Source: Pegea sp. RAD2-039
Taxonomy: Eukaryota > Chordata > Thaliacea > Salpida > Salpidae
Direction: 5' to 3'
Assembly (NCBI GenBank): GCA_034620365.1
Contig: JAQGEQ010000380.1
Coordinates: forward strand, 2,976,001 to 3,040,000
Length of the DNA: 64,000 nucleotides
The position numbers and the translations under genes were made by a program. Positions 48,130-60,550 of this stretch are shown here, one piece after another (position 1 is the stretch's first letter; each line of letters begins with the position of its first letter). The notes below the pieces were generated by a model. That model did not search any database. It was not told the origin of the DNA and saw nothing but the letters and a program-made list of their open reading frames with translations.

Positions 48130-48475
48130 TTTTTACTGGAATTGAAACTCTAAATAGTGGTTGGTTTTAAATTGTTTTGAATTGTAGCAATTGTATTACA
48201 GGAAGTTTGTAATCCTTAACAGTAAGTTATAAAGTTTATTAAGTAACTTTAAATAAGAAAGTATTTAGAATATATTGACGCATTTGTTAAATTTTAAGAT
48301 CAGTTATTGGAAGCTTATTAAAAAGAACATATGGAAAAACTTCAGAAATATAATTTTATTTTACATTGTAGAAAATTACGTTGTGTCATTTAAAAACATT
48401 TTGTTGTGACTTGAAATTTGTATTCTAGAACTAAAGTACATCAACTTTTGATTACTTGTTAAGTTTGTGGTTAAA

Positions 48476-51400
48476 ATGTCAAATACATTCGTTCATTCGG
48501 TTAAAAGTCGACAAAAACACAGAAAACTTCTCGGGGTCGGTGAAGATGCTGATGGAAAAATCCCCCGATCAAAGGTTAGTCCAGTTCTTCTTACATTATT
48601 CCTTATTTGAATAATTTAGCAATATTAATTTTTCATTAACCTCAAGCTTTTAATTATTATTTTCCATTTACTAAGTTACTACATTTACTAAGATTGTGAT
48701 ACAAAGGATATCTTGAAAAGTGATTGTTTCATCTAAACAATGTTGTAATGAATAAGTTGATTGCGTTTGATACATAATAACCATCAACTGAAAACTAAAA
48801 ATTCAGCAAAGTTTTCAAAGTATTCAATTTGAACCTACTTTCTTAATGTTGTTGCTAAAAATGTTTTTAAACTTTTTTAGACTTTAATGCTTTTTATAAG
48901 TATAACCTTCAAGTTAAAGTTCTATAAAAATTATTCATTTTTCAAATGTTAGCTTAAAATGAAAATAATTTAATATTTTTATGAAAGTATCAAAAAAATG
49001 TTCATAGAAAATAAATGAAGTAATTTATAAAAATCATCTTTTGTTTGGAATGATTGAAAGCTTTCAATGGTGAAATTTCTAGCATAGATTTCCTTAAAAG
49101 AATAATGTCAAAGCTTAAAAAACGTGGACAGTAAGTACAATAAAGTTTTCTTTAGAAAAAGTAAACTTTTGGATTTGTATAAAACCAGGCAAAAGTGAAC
49201 TATTAGCTATGTGCTTATCACAGAACTTCCTTACCTTACATCACTTCACTTAAAATGTGTGGAAATTCCTATTTAAAGTTTGACATCATTAGTATCAACA
49301 AAATCTCATAAACATTTTCAACAATTTAGGGTTAGAATAAAATATTTTGTGGTTTACAAACAATATTTTCTCAATTTCTTTAATCAGTAGACTTAATAGC
49401 ATTAATGCATGATTGAATAAATTCTTTGAAAACCTTCTTGTGAATGTATGCCTCATAATAGAACCCAGTCTGCAGTAAGTATTATAATCATATAGGCTTT
49501 TCTACTACGTTGAGAATTATTTTATGCCATGGTATCCTATATGCTTTTAAATATAAAAAACTTATACATTAAAGATAAATTTAGAAACAGTATTTGAAAA
49601 TTAAATAAATTTCCGTCTGACTTAAAAGTTAAATTTTTAACATTTTACGCAATTTAAAAAACTGGTTACATTAAAAGCACTCAATTTAAGCAACTCAAAA
49701 CTGCTCTTATAGCTTGAACAGCTCACATCTAATTGTATAAATATGAGAATAAACAAAAATTTGAGAAATCGAAATTAGTTTTAATTTCAATTTAATGAAC
49801 TACAAGGCTAAAATTTTCAAGTTTTTACAAAAGCAAAAATTCCTATTTAGACTAAACTTCAATTATCAAACATGATATTCTAAATTTAAGAATATTAACT
49901 TTTTCTGAAAAGAATCATCCACATACTTTTCAGATAAGTCAACTGCTGGGAAATCCTGTGTCAAGTCCAGTCATTGTTGATGACGATGACTACCCTCCTG
50001 GCTTACTTGTATATCAGTGGATTACTTGTATATTCTTTATGGCTGTTCCTGTGGTAAGTTTAAGCTGTTTAATAAATAAAAACTGTCGGAACATAGTTCC
50101 AACCTAAAAGATTTCAATGATGAATTTGGCTAACTTTTACTTTAGCTTGATATATGAGTTTTAAAAATGTTTCATAAATAAACTATTAAAACCATACTTC
50201 AAAAAATACTTTTGTTGGTTTATAGCTTCAAATAAAATAAACAGAAAATAAATGATTTAAATTGAAAATAAGCAGAATAATTGCTGACTTGATGTGGAAA
50301 ATTGCTTTTAATTAGTTGTATACAAGTGTTTACTATAAGAAATCAATTTAACAATAAATTTTTATCTAACCAAAAAAAGAAGATTTTTGAAAAATATTTC
50401 TTATAAAATTTTTTCTACATTAAGCTTTGTAATTTAACTTAACAGATGAAAAACTAAAACCAAATGGTTTAAAGTTGTTTCAATATATATCTTTGTCATC
50501 TTTCAAATGATCTAATTCATTCAGTCTTTGTTGTTAAAATATATCAACGCATTAGGTATAAATAACATCAACAGAATCACCTGACGCTTTTAATCTTTAG
50601 CAACTTTACTTTAAACCTAGGATTTATTTTCCAATTGATACTTCTTCTAAATTTTTAGTTTTTTCTATATTGGCATGCTTGCTTCTGGTAATTTATTTTC
50701 TTAATACTATAAGTAAGCAATAAACTAGACAGTTAATTAATCTATGCCACAAGTAAATCCCAAGTAAGCTTAGAAACTTCTTTGTCAGGCACCTTTGTTC
50801 TTCTTTCTTACGTTTGGTGTGACAGGTTTGCTTCATTTTTCATTCTTTTTCATATTTAAAAGCAGCATTGAAAGTTGATTTATGTTTTGTAAACTTTCAG
50901 CTAGGAGTATTCTCTCCTACTCGTTTTTCATACGTTCTTGGAACCTATTTTCCAGCTGGTAATTTTATGCTTTCTTCATATCGACAAAACCTGAAATTAC
51001 TTGAAAATATCCGTCTTGAATCATTGGCGAAAGATCAAGTTACAAATGCAGTCAAAGAGTTGGGATTCTCATTGGAGGTTTGATAATTGTTATTTACTCA
51101 ATCTATTTCAATATTTTACTTTTGGATTTTTAACACAAAATTTTTATAACTGTAGTTTACTAAAAGTCAGTTGATTTAATTGCTTTGTCTCAATCCTAAA
51201 TGTTTTCTGTAAAAGGTCAAAGTCTGTTTATATAACTTGAGGAATACTTTTTGTAGCTATTGTTTTAGCGACTTTGTTCGAAATAAATTTAGATAAATTG
51301 GCTCTTTAACCTTAATTGGTTCCTCAGTCAAAACTGAATTTAGCCTACTTCACAAAAAATGAACTTAAATATAGATGCTCTCAATATAGAATAGACTCGC

Positions 51401-54400
51401 TAATAAATTTGCTCTTAACTCAGCTTAACTTCTAAGGAGTAGATGTTATTTGAAACAATATCCTTAAAACTATTATAGATAGTTTGACCCACATATTTGA
51501 AATATGCTTGAATTTGAGTTTGAAACTTTCTATTTTATCATTTTATGATCGATTTGGTATTTACACGATTGAACTGAAGTAAGTTTGTCATTATATGCCA
51601 CACATATACAAAAATGTATATTCTGATATTTAAATCTCTTGTATACCTCTTTATAAATAAACTATGTAAAGATTAAACCGTGCATAATAATGCTAACAAA
51701 AAAAGACAATTTGTTTAGTAATTTCAAGAGTTTTTGATAGTTACAAACTACTTTATTTCAAAGTTTCATCTTGTATTTAAAACTCTTTAAATACACACTT
51801 GGAGTAATGTTTGATTGATAAACAGTGATGTACTACGAACTATTTGTAAGAACATTCAAAACAATATAATAGTAAAGATCTACTTGAGCTTAATTTAGAG
51901 TAGTTTTACTTTTATTTCAACTTCTATTAAATTCTATTGACTATTTCAAACAGTTTACAGAATGAACGTTTCATCAGAATATTTCTTAATGTGTCTTTTT
52001 TAAAGGCTTTCAAATAAAATAAAAATGTAAAAAGAAGAATCTTTGTTAGATAATAATTTCATCAACAAAGCTTTCATGCAATCTGCTTGTATAACACCTG
52101 TACAAGTATGACCAAATACTCCTTGCTTGCCACACTTTATACTTTAATCTTTCTTGCAATAAGACTCTTTATCAATTTTTTCCTAAGCTTCTTTAGCTTT
52201 CAAAAATTGCAAAATATTGCTTTCATAGATTCAGTGAGTATTTACTTGTGCTGTTTTTTAAATCTGATTAAACCGTTACTTTTTAAATTGCTTTTTTGAC
52301 AGATTATGAAAGGACATGTTTTGTTGATGTATTGTGCAATATGCTTTGTCATCTTTGTTTACTTATTGGTCATAGCACTTAAGTTTCGAAACAATCGAGT
52401 GGCGATTCAGGCAGGAATTCTTCTTGTTGGCACGTACTTCTGCTTCGAAAGTTTTGGTAAGCATACATTTTGGTCATTTTGATGAATACTTATAACTTAA
52501 ACTAGTATTTAAAACCAATAATTTCAAAATAAGCATTTTGTAAAGTTGAAAACAATTTTACAATTAACCTTTCTTAAAAAAATCAAAAAACACATAATAA
52601 AATTAATAAATGAAAGAATTTATAAAACTAATTAAACAAAATTATTTATAAGAACTTTGAATCTATTGTGAGTTTTGTAACCAATTAATTCTGCAAAATT
52701 TTATATACAACTAGCTTCAGTTGATAAAGCAAAGTATCATGAATATCATATGCCATTGAAATAACTTTTTAGATTTAATAACTATTAATTGAGAATTACT
52801 ATTAATAAAAAATATTTTTCTATCATGTCGACAAAGGGAGGTAATGAAAAATCATGTTAGAGAGTTTTTTTCATGCAGTGTCTGTTATATGTGCTTAGTT
52901 TTGTAATTTAAGCAGATTTTAAATGGCTAGATACATATGTTTAATTCTAACTTATTCAACTAAAAATCCTCCTTAAAATTGTTTAATGGAAATTCAATTC
53001 ACTATAAGCAAAAGCTTTGTTCATCTAATATCTTAAATATTATATAAATTTGTGAAAACTAAGTATTATAGAGTAGACTATTAAAAAACACTTGAACTTA
53101 AAAATGTTATCTTTTTAACTACAAAAAAGTCATTCAAATGTATCTTGCAAATGTTAAAGATAAGTGTACTTTTTTAGATATCCAACAGATTTGTTAGAAG
53201 ATCAAATCAAAAAGTGATTGAAAACTTAGAAATATATACTTGAACTTAATGTTGAAATTAAAAACTAATCTAGTTTTGTACTTACTATTTATCATTGAAT
53301 CTGCTGAAGTCTTCAATTATTTTTGGCATACAACAGTGATCTAAATGCTGTGGGATATTTTTAAAAGTCCTAATTCAAAGCTTTTATCAAAAATAGGATT
53401 TTATTCTGTGATAGAAACTTGGTTCAAATATAGAACTGACTTTTTGATCAATTATAGCTTAAGCATCAATTGTTATATGCTAATTTTTATAGAACGTTGA
53501 AATTTGCTCAACAAGCTGTTGCTGGTTTAGATATACTAAACAAAAATTAAATCATGAATTTAGTTTTTTCAAGGACTTCCATTTAATCTCACAATATTTT
53601 AGTAAATTTACTGTGTTTTCTATATAACAAATTAACTGTTCTATTATGTACTCCCTAACTTCTATCTCTCTAATTTAATAAAAGTATCTAGCTTATAAAT
53701 AATCTATTTAAATAAAAACAAAGCTCTAATAGTTTACTTTACTAATTATTGGTTAAAAGGTCGAGCTATGAATAATTTATGAAAAAAATTATTGTTGTTA
53801 CAAAAAAGTACTTATCAAAATTAAATTAACAAAATAAGTAAAGCTGGTTAACTTTAATTATTAATTGTACTTGTTACTTTAGTTAAGTCTTAGTATTTAT
53901 GAATTTTTCAAGAGAATAGAAACTTACTGGCATGTTTGAATGTGTAATTGTAGAAATTATTAGTTGATGCGTAATGTTCTGGTGTATCTAATCATTAATA
54001 AATTCAAAAAATGATAAATTTGTTTAGTTTAATATTATTGAGTATTTCTATTGATATTATTTTACATTGAAAAACTTATTTGTTTGCACTTGATTTTGTA
54101 TTTATACTTTTCAAACATATTTTCAGAGTTATTTTGGTAAAGTTTCAGATTAAGTTTTGCTTATGAAATCGTATATACGGATAAAAGTCTGATTTTTCAG
54201 AAAATTGTTTTGCTTGTAAAAATTGAGAATTTGAAAAGTGCCTTTTTTCTATTTTAAATCAGGTTGAAAAATCTGTTTTAGCATATTTTTCTTAGTATGA
54301 TATTTGCATATCATGTTTGATAAGGTTTATGATCATGAATTCAAGTTGTAAAGTTTATAGATTGCTGGTAAAACTACTTTTTTTGACTTATTTTATCTGA

Positions 54401-55511
54401 GGTAAACATACTTTTCGAAACTAATGTTTAAAATGTTAAACAAATTTTATTGATCACATTATTTGTTACATGAACTAGTCTTAGAATATAATTGTAGATC
54501 ATTTCAAACAAGTAAAACTCAAAGATATCTTAAAGCTTTGTGAGCTTAAAAGTTAAAAACATTTGAAAAACTAGCTAACTGCTATCTAGCTGTAACTAAG
54601 TATAATTTCATATAATCAAAGATGTCTTATATAGCTAATTAACAAATACAAAATCTTCATATAGAGATTGTAATTTCAATCTGATAAATAATTTATCAAA
54701 TTATACGACAAGAGTTTTTGCTACGCAAAAAATCGTTAATATTTGAAACTCTCTAATTCCTTTGAAATTATATTTTGGGTATAATAATAAAATGATTTAA
54801 TATTTAGTGGACATAAACAAACTAAAATTTATGCAACCAGAGCTAAAGATGTTTAACTCATAAATACCAAATATCTAATTGATGCTTGAACTCAGCTAAA
54901 ATATAAAATTGATGAGAACAGAACATCAAATTAAACCCTAAAAATTATGTATTCTGTAAAAATTAATTAATGGGCTACATAAATGGTGTCTACAATATAT
55001 GATAGTCAAGAAAGTTCAGATTAAACTTACAGATACGTGGTGAGTTTTACTAGCTATAATTCTAATTAACTTTTGATTTAATAAAAATCTAAAGTTAGTT
55101 TATCTGGAATATATAAAGATCAAACTGATATAATAATAAGTTGATTTAGCTTTCAAGAGGGTTGTTGAAAAGATTCATTGCTTAGATTAGCCAAACCACA
55201 AACAAGTATTGAAGAAAGTTTGTGAAAATTAAAAAACTTGGAAGGGTTACAACTTTATAAAAAGAAATTTACTTCTACTTATAAATTTATCAAAAGTTAA
55301 ATTACAATATATTAAAAAAATCGCGCTAAAATGATATTAAATTAAAGATTTGAATTTTTTAGCATGTGTTTTCTTCTTTGAAACTCAAATCAATCTTACA
55401 TTTATCATCTGCGGAGCTTGGAGAGTCAGCATAATTCTTTGTTCGATGTTCTATTTGGCCAAGATGAGTGTTTCCAACTATGGAAAAAATGATCTTCTAA
55501 AACGAGAATAA
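48476..55511 (+). CDS. Orphan four-transmembrane protein, about 242 aa
   Basis: Six exons: 48476-48574, 49934-50053, 50789-50818, 50901-51077, 52303-52456 and 55363-55511, one frame of 242 residues. A basic N-terminus (KSRQKHRKLLGVGEDADGK) and an acidic DDDDYPPG lead into TM1 (VYQWITCIFFMAVPVAPLFF, about 55-82). A loop of about 60 residues with LGTYFPAGNFMLSSYRQN follows. TM2 (HVLLMYCAICFVIFVYLLVI), TM3 (AIQAGILLVGTYFCFESFAC) and TM4 (LTFIICGAWRVSIILCSMFY) follow, with a short basic C-terminus. I do not recognise the family. The exon 3 donor is the GTGACA after TTTGGT; the GT six bases later breaks the frame. A hydrophobic open stretch at about 52110-52220 ending in GTGAGT could be an extra exon, but its phase does not fit. 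Confidence 0.65.
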
Positions 55512-55559
55512 GTTTCTAATATATGGTGTGACAATTTAGCTATTTAGAAGAATATCTTC

Positions 55560-55565
55560 AATAAA
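55560..55565 (+). terminator. Polyadenylation signal of the four-TM gene
   Basis: AATAAA lies 48 nt after the stop codon, followed by a GTGT-rich bit. Confidence 0.5.
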
Positions 55566-57794
55566 GTGTAACTCATTTATCAGATGAATAAATTTCGTTA
55601 AAACCATTTCTTATTTGAAACTTTTTTAATTTTTTTTATGTACAGTATAAAATCTTAGAATAATTATCGTCTATTTTAGTTAGTTCACATCTTAACCCGG
55701 TAAAATAAGCAAATAATAATATATTTGCAATAAAAGCTTTTATTACTACCTATACTACCTAATCTAAGAAACTCTTACTTCGGGTATATACAAATACATA
55801 TTTTTTGATTGTATCATTGACTATTTATTGATTTTTGAAAATTGGAGTAAATCCAAATATAAATTTTAGCTAACATTCACCTAAAATAATTCATTTTAAT
55901 TTGAAAACTAAAATAATTTGTTTGTATTTAAACTGTAATTTATTTATTAATTTTAGGATGTTGCTTAAAAGTAGTCGGTTTATTAATACAAAGTTAACTT
56001 ATTGTAATTGCAGTATAACCAATATCCAATCATTAAAAAAGTGAAAGGAAAAATAACTGATTTTGTGATATTAAATACTCGCATTTAACTCCTTAAGCAA
56101 ACTTGTAAAATTTGAATTTCAGTTTTTCTCATCACAAACACTTTTAAGCCAGTAACTTGCCTTTTGCTCAAAACTGATTTTTTGCTTAAAATTTTATCGA
56201 TTTTAGCAATGGTAAAATTAGATTAACGACTAAAATAATTTAGCAAAGTAACAATCCAACTGCAACAAGAATATTTAAAAATAATTTATAAAGTGCAAAT
56301 TATCTAAAGCAAAATATTAGCTTCGGTAATCTTTTGACTGAATACTTAAATGTACTTTTAAAAAATCATTAAAAATATTGAAACAAAATTTATAAACCTG
56401 TAAAATGTTAAACGTTTTGGTTCATAAGTCGAAAGAAAAGATTAAATACAAATTTATATCTAAAAAATTAACAGATATTTAAGTAAAAGAAAAAATTAGA
56501 CGAAGAAAAATAAGTAAAATAGGGCTATTAACTATATAACGTAGTTATTAAAATGAAAACAGATCATTTAAATACATTTTTAGTTAGTTATTTAATTTGT
56601 ACATAAATATTGAATGTTAATTATTTATGATTATAACATATTATATGTACTAAAATCAAGATAGCTTTATTTGAAACCCACCACTGCTTTAATTATCGCA
56701 TAACTTCATAAAGTAAAAATAAATTTGTGGATAAAAATTGAAGAAAATAATTGAATTTCAACCACTATTAAATTACAAGTTCTTATAAATCTGTTTATAA
56801 CTATTAACTTTCTTATAGAATTAAAAGCTAAACAAATAAATGCTTTAGGTTTGAATGTATATTTGCACAAAATATTTTATTAAAAATAAAATCGTGAAAT
56901 AATCGACTATTTAAAAAAATTATCTAATAGTATAAATTTCAAAAAACTCTTATCTATATATCTTCTATTAATTGCATCAACTAAATGCCGATGAAATATT
57001 AAATTTTGTAATTAAATACAAGTAAGCTGAATATTTTGTTAAAAAAAGTCTTTAGATCATCAATGAATTGTTTGTTCAATCTATTGAATAAATAAAATTT
57101 CTATCATAGAAAAATTCAAAATATCAAATCATTTTAACTTATTCAAAATGTTGTTGTAACGTTTTAACTTGTGCTTTAGAAATAAAGGGGAAATAATCTC
57201 CATGAAACAGCATGGTTCAATGATATACAAACATATACAGACCCTAAATAAATATTATCAAATAAAAATGCATTAATTTTATTCTTAGAAAGTAAAAGAA
57301 AAAATTGTTTAAATTGTTTTTAAAACTATCAAAAGATATTTCATGAAGATATCTTTCGTGATGTTAAACTTAACATAAAGTAAACTTTTTTCTGATGACA
57401 AACTGAGGTTGATTGGAGGATTTTTTCTGGTAACACTAACAATCGTCTTCTAAACTAATTTGGAAAATCTTTAGAAAAAATGTCAAACATTTGTTGTAAG
57501 ACTGGCAAAAATTGTTTCGAAACATTCGAGATTTTGTATTAACATTACTTACACAAAATTAATTTAGATTTTAAGTATTTTTACAGTTACCCATATCAAA
57601 GATGTGTCAAAAATATTTCTTATTTCTTTTTAAGTTAAGCTGATTTAACTAAAACACTTAAGCTTTAAAAATTTCTTTTAACTTTGCATCTTTCGAAATT
57701 ACATCAAGCACATACTATAGAATGATAATTTTAATATCGATTGAATATTAATAAAGTTTTTTTTTTACAAATTCCTTGTCATCAACCATACAAT
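55566..57794. other. AT-rich spacer
   Basis: No gene or recognisable repeat seen. The 3' boundary of the duplicated segment that holds the secreted gene is near 57665. Confidence 0.5.
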
Positions 57795-58183
57795 TCAATT
57801 TCTGACTTTAGCATCTAGAATACTATCATCATCATCAATTGATTTCTGAGTCGAACGATTTTCACTCATCTAATTGAAGAAAATATTACTTTCTCGTTAT
57901 TTTTGACAAGCAAAAAGTAAAACCATTTAATTAAGATTATACAGTTTGAACTGTTTATTATGATTCTAAAACTCCGGGTAAGCCTAACAGATTTTAAATT
58001 ATTGTTTATAAATTTCAAATAATTTATTTTTAAAATATAAATCAAGATACAAATGTCGGTTGAAAATATTCTATTTTCAATCAGATTACTTTATAGCAAT
58101 TTACTTACTTTGAAGTGACTGGATATGCCTTGCTCAATGCGTGAATAAATTTCAGTGTCTTTGTTGCTCCTATTTCCTTCTCT
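57665..58183. repeat. Duplicated segment, copy 1
   Basis: 57681-58183 repeats at 63500-64000 with an offset of 5817-5819 bp. By eye there are about nine substitutions and two small gaps, so about 98% identity. The left limit is near 57665-57680, where similarity fades. The right limit cannot be seen because copy 2 runs off the window. Confidence 0.9.
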
Positions 58184-58595
58184 AACATCAAATAAGTTAA
58201 ATCCACCATATTTTGGTACGTCAGAGACGCCTAAGACACAGTAATACAAATTTTTAGCTTCAAAATATTAGATCTTAAGCCAGATATGGGTTCATTTGCA
58301 TAAAATATATTTATTTAAATTTTATGACTAATTTAAGCGCTAAGTTTTTATATACTTGGTAACGTTTTAGAAAAATGTTTTTGTCACTTTGCCCACTAGT
58401 CTTAATTTTTTTGTCTGTTACAATATTTCTTACAAGGAATCAAATTAAGATTTGCTTATTAAAACATTCATAAAACTGATAAAGTAAACCAACATCCAAA
58501 TAGTCCTGAACATAGCTGGGTAGTGAGCTCTTAGAAGCTGAAGTCATATAGACGCAGCTTACTGCAACCAAAAGAAAAATAATCTTCGAATTCAT
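57795..58595 (-). CDS. Small secreted orphan protein, 100 aa (copy 1)
   Basis: Three exons on the minus strand, 58595-58490, 58230-58109 and 57869-57795, join with phases 1 and 0 into 100 residues plus stop. Residues 1-20 (MNSKIIFLLVAVSCVYMTSA) are a clear signal peptide. The mature protein has no Cys: a Ser/Tyr start (SSLPSYVQDYLDVG), the middle exon with VPKYGGFNLFDVREGN, two N-glycosylation sequons (NRS), and an acidic run of four Asp before KVRN at the end. No dibasic processing sites stand out, so it does not look like a neuropeptide precursor. I recognise no family. A nearly identical copy follows at 63613-64000. Both copies keep the frame and splice sites, which argues for selection or a very recent duplication. 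Confidence 0.75.
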
Positions 58596-59756
58596 CTTTA
58601 TAATCCTTGGTAGTTTTACCTTACATAGAAGCCACAAAAATATCAGTTAAATACTAAGTTTGCAGTACATACATCAAACAATTAGATACAACGATAAGAA
58701 AAATAATAAAAAAGTCATAAAAAAGTTTAATAAATAATAAAACTTGTAAAGTTATGTATTAAGTAGCGATATTATTTAGTTATTACTTGATTTAGAGCTA
58801 AAAGAATCTAGTTATTTTGATTTTAATAAAAACAAGCGAGGTGTATTTATATAAACTTACTTCTGCTATTATTGCAAAAGTCTTTGAAATAAATTACTTC
58901 TTGTTTTAATCTAAGGCAATTAACATTATCTCTTACCTTTCTATATGTTTTCTTCCTCAATTAACATCAAGCAATTAATACTAGTTTTTACTTTAACTGT
59001 TGGTTGCTTTCTAATTATAAACGACTAAATGAAGTTAGTATTTCACCAGCAGCAACAATAACATTTTTAAAATCTAGTTCATGTTTGTGGTACCAATTAT
59101 CACAAGAAATTTTTAACAAACGTGGCCCTCTGGCAAATGCTTAAATCTTTAATTTTTGATTTAAGAACCTTATGCAAAAATTGTTGTACAAAAATAAATA
59201 AGCTATTACAAGTTATTGATTATAAATCCCTAAAAGGGATCAAGTAAAAAAGAATTCATTCAAGAAAAGTAAATAAATTTAACAATTCAAAATCAAATAA
59301 TGAAAACATGTAAAAAGTTGCTATAAAGCTAATAACTTAAAAAATCAGCTATCGGTAAATAGTAAAGCTGCTTCGGGGTTGCTTCAAGAGAATTAAAGGC
59401 TATGGTAGTAAACCCAGACATGAAATCTACAATCAGTTAACCTCGATGACACTGCCTTAGATCACTTGGCCGTATCACAAAATAGTGGATCTAAGGAGTA
59501 GCAAGGTTTAGCACTAGTGAAGTTCCACTAAAAATCTAATGCAGCAGGGTACTTGCACCTCTAATAGTTCTATAGTTGTGGAGGCAGAAGATGATATCAG
59601 AAAGCCACAATCACGACTGTGCTTGGAGGTGGTCCAGGACTTTTTGTATAAGTCACCTTCGCTGTTAACGCGGATAACAGCAACAAAATAAAAGTTAGTT
59701 GATGAGATGATGACATATAAGTTTGTGCTTACTGAAATGAATAATGAAGGAAAAAA
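58596..59756. other. Spacer with unclassified repeat-like end
   Basis: 58596-59340 is AT-rich without features. From about 59400 to 59756 the base composition rises and looks repeat-derived (a minus-strand open frame of 170 codons spans part of it and the SINE next door), but I could not assign it. Confidence 0.4.
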
Positions 59757-60070
59757 TCCTCTGCGTAGTATAGCGGTTATCACGTCTGTCTGACACTCAG
59801 AAGGTTTTGCGTTGAAGCACAGATGGACACATATTAATGAAAACCCCGGGTAGAAGGACCTTGTTAGTTTAGTTAATGACAACACTTTTTGAAGACACAA
59901 GACTCCAAAGTTAAAGCCGGGGTTCGATCTCAATAGGCATTTCGTCATTGTAATCAGTTTCGTTCTTGCAGCTCCTGCGACGCCACCTAGGCGTAGCTCT
60001 ATCAGTCCTTCTATTCCGCTGTACACCTAGTTGGCGTGGAGAGGGGAATCCTGCGTGGGAGTCTTAAGGT
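59757..60070 (+). mobile_element. tRNA-derived SINE (copy 2, tRNA-Val-like head)
   Basis: The head resembles tRNA-Val: A-box TAGTATAGCGG, GGTTATCACGTCTGTCTGACAC with the Val anticodon GAC in its loop, then a degraded B-box (GCGTTGAAGC). It is not a functional tRNA; the anticodon stem has a T-T mismatch and the T arm does not pair well. The body shares GGACACATATTA, TGACAACA-TTTTT, GTTCTTGCAGCTCC and GTGGAGAGGGGAATCCTG with the SINE at 10440-10801, in opposite orientation. It abuts the LINE tail that follows. Confidence 0.7.
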
Positions 60071-60079
60071 GGTTTCATA

Positions 60080-60550
60080 CAAGGAAGTTTTAAGGTGCAC
60101 TGGTCTCTCAACAATGCACAGCATGCTAAGAAAAGGCTTTGCTGGCTTGGACACGTCCGTCGAATGGATGAGAGACAGACCCCAATAGATATGTTGTACG
60201 GGGAGCTATCTGAAGGAAAAAATAACAATAGCCATCACTGTCTACGTTTCAAAGATACTTGTAAGCGCAATATAAGATTGATCAACATGAATACCAGCAA
60301 CTGGGAAGATATCGCAGCGGATTGCTTCGAATGGCGCTCTCTACTTCACAAACAATTGAAGAATAAAAAAGTAAAAACAGATTCAAAGAAAAGAAAGAAA
60401 CCCTAAAGGCTTTTTCTATTCCATTTCACTGTGTCTTGCTCTTACATTTCCTCCGCCTTTCACTGTGTTTTTTTAACATCATCACTCAGAGCACATCCTG
60501 CATGGCCGTTCTCGACCGAAACTGGCCCTTAATATTATTAGTATTAATCC
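60080..60550 (+). mobile_element. RTE-like LINE, ORF2 C-terminal tail and 3' end
   Basis: 60095-60406 is still open and gives RLCWLGHVRRMDERQTPIDM, then LYGELSEGK, RFKDTCKRNI, NWEDIAADCFEWR, the typical tail of RTE-type LINE ORF2 proteins. The 3' end has a CGGCC-GTTCTCG block and ends in TAATATTATTAGTATTAA. It is 5'-truncated. A small piece of the same end lies at 1796-1920. Confidence 0.8.

Larger units (their letters stand above)
41636..48475. other. Long AT-rich spacer (6.8 kb) with relics
   Basis: It contains a LINE fragment (43340-43460), a hairpin (44877-44944) and a coding-like relic (47841-48129), listed separately. Two perfect TGACGTCA (CRE-type) palindromes occur at 45386-45393 and 46485-46492. 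I found no intact gene, but short exons could escape reading by eye. Confidence 0.5.

Noticed and set aside
52087-52299. Hydrophobic open frame as an exon of the four-TM gene
   Set aside because: It ends in a good donor but has no acceptor in the right phase; the gene reads through cleanly without it.
59765-59840. tRNA-Val gene
   Set aside because: The head is tRNA-Val-like but stems are broken and it continues into a SINE body shared with 10440-10801, so it is a SINE head rather than a tRNA gene.
59514-60026. 170-codon minus-strand open frame
   Set aside because: It runs through the antisense of a SINE and a repeat-like stretch; the composition is not protein-like.
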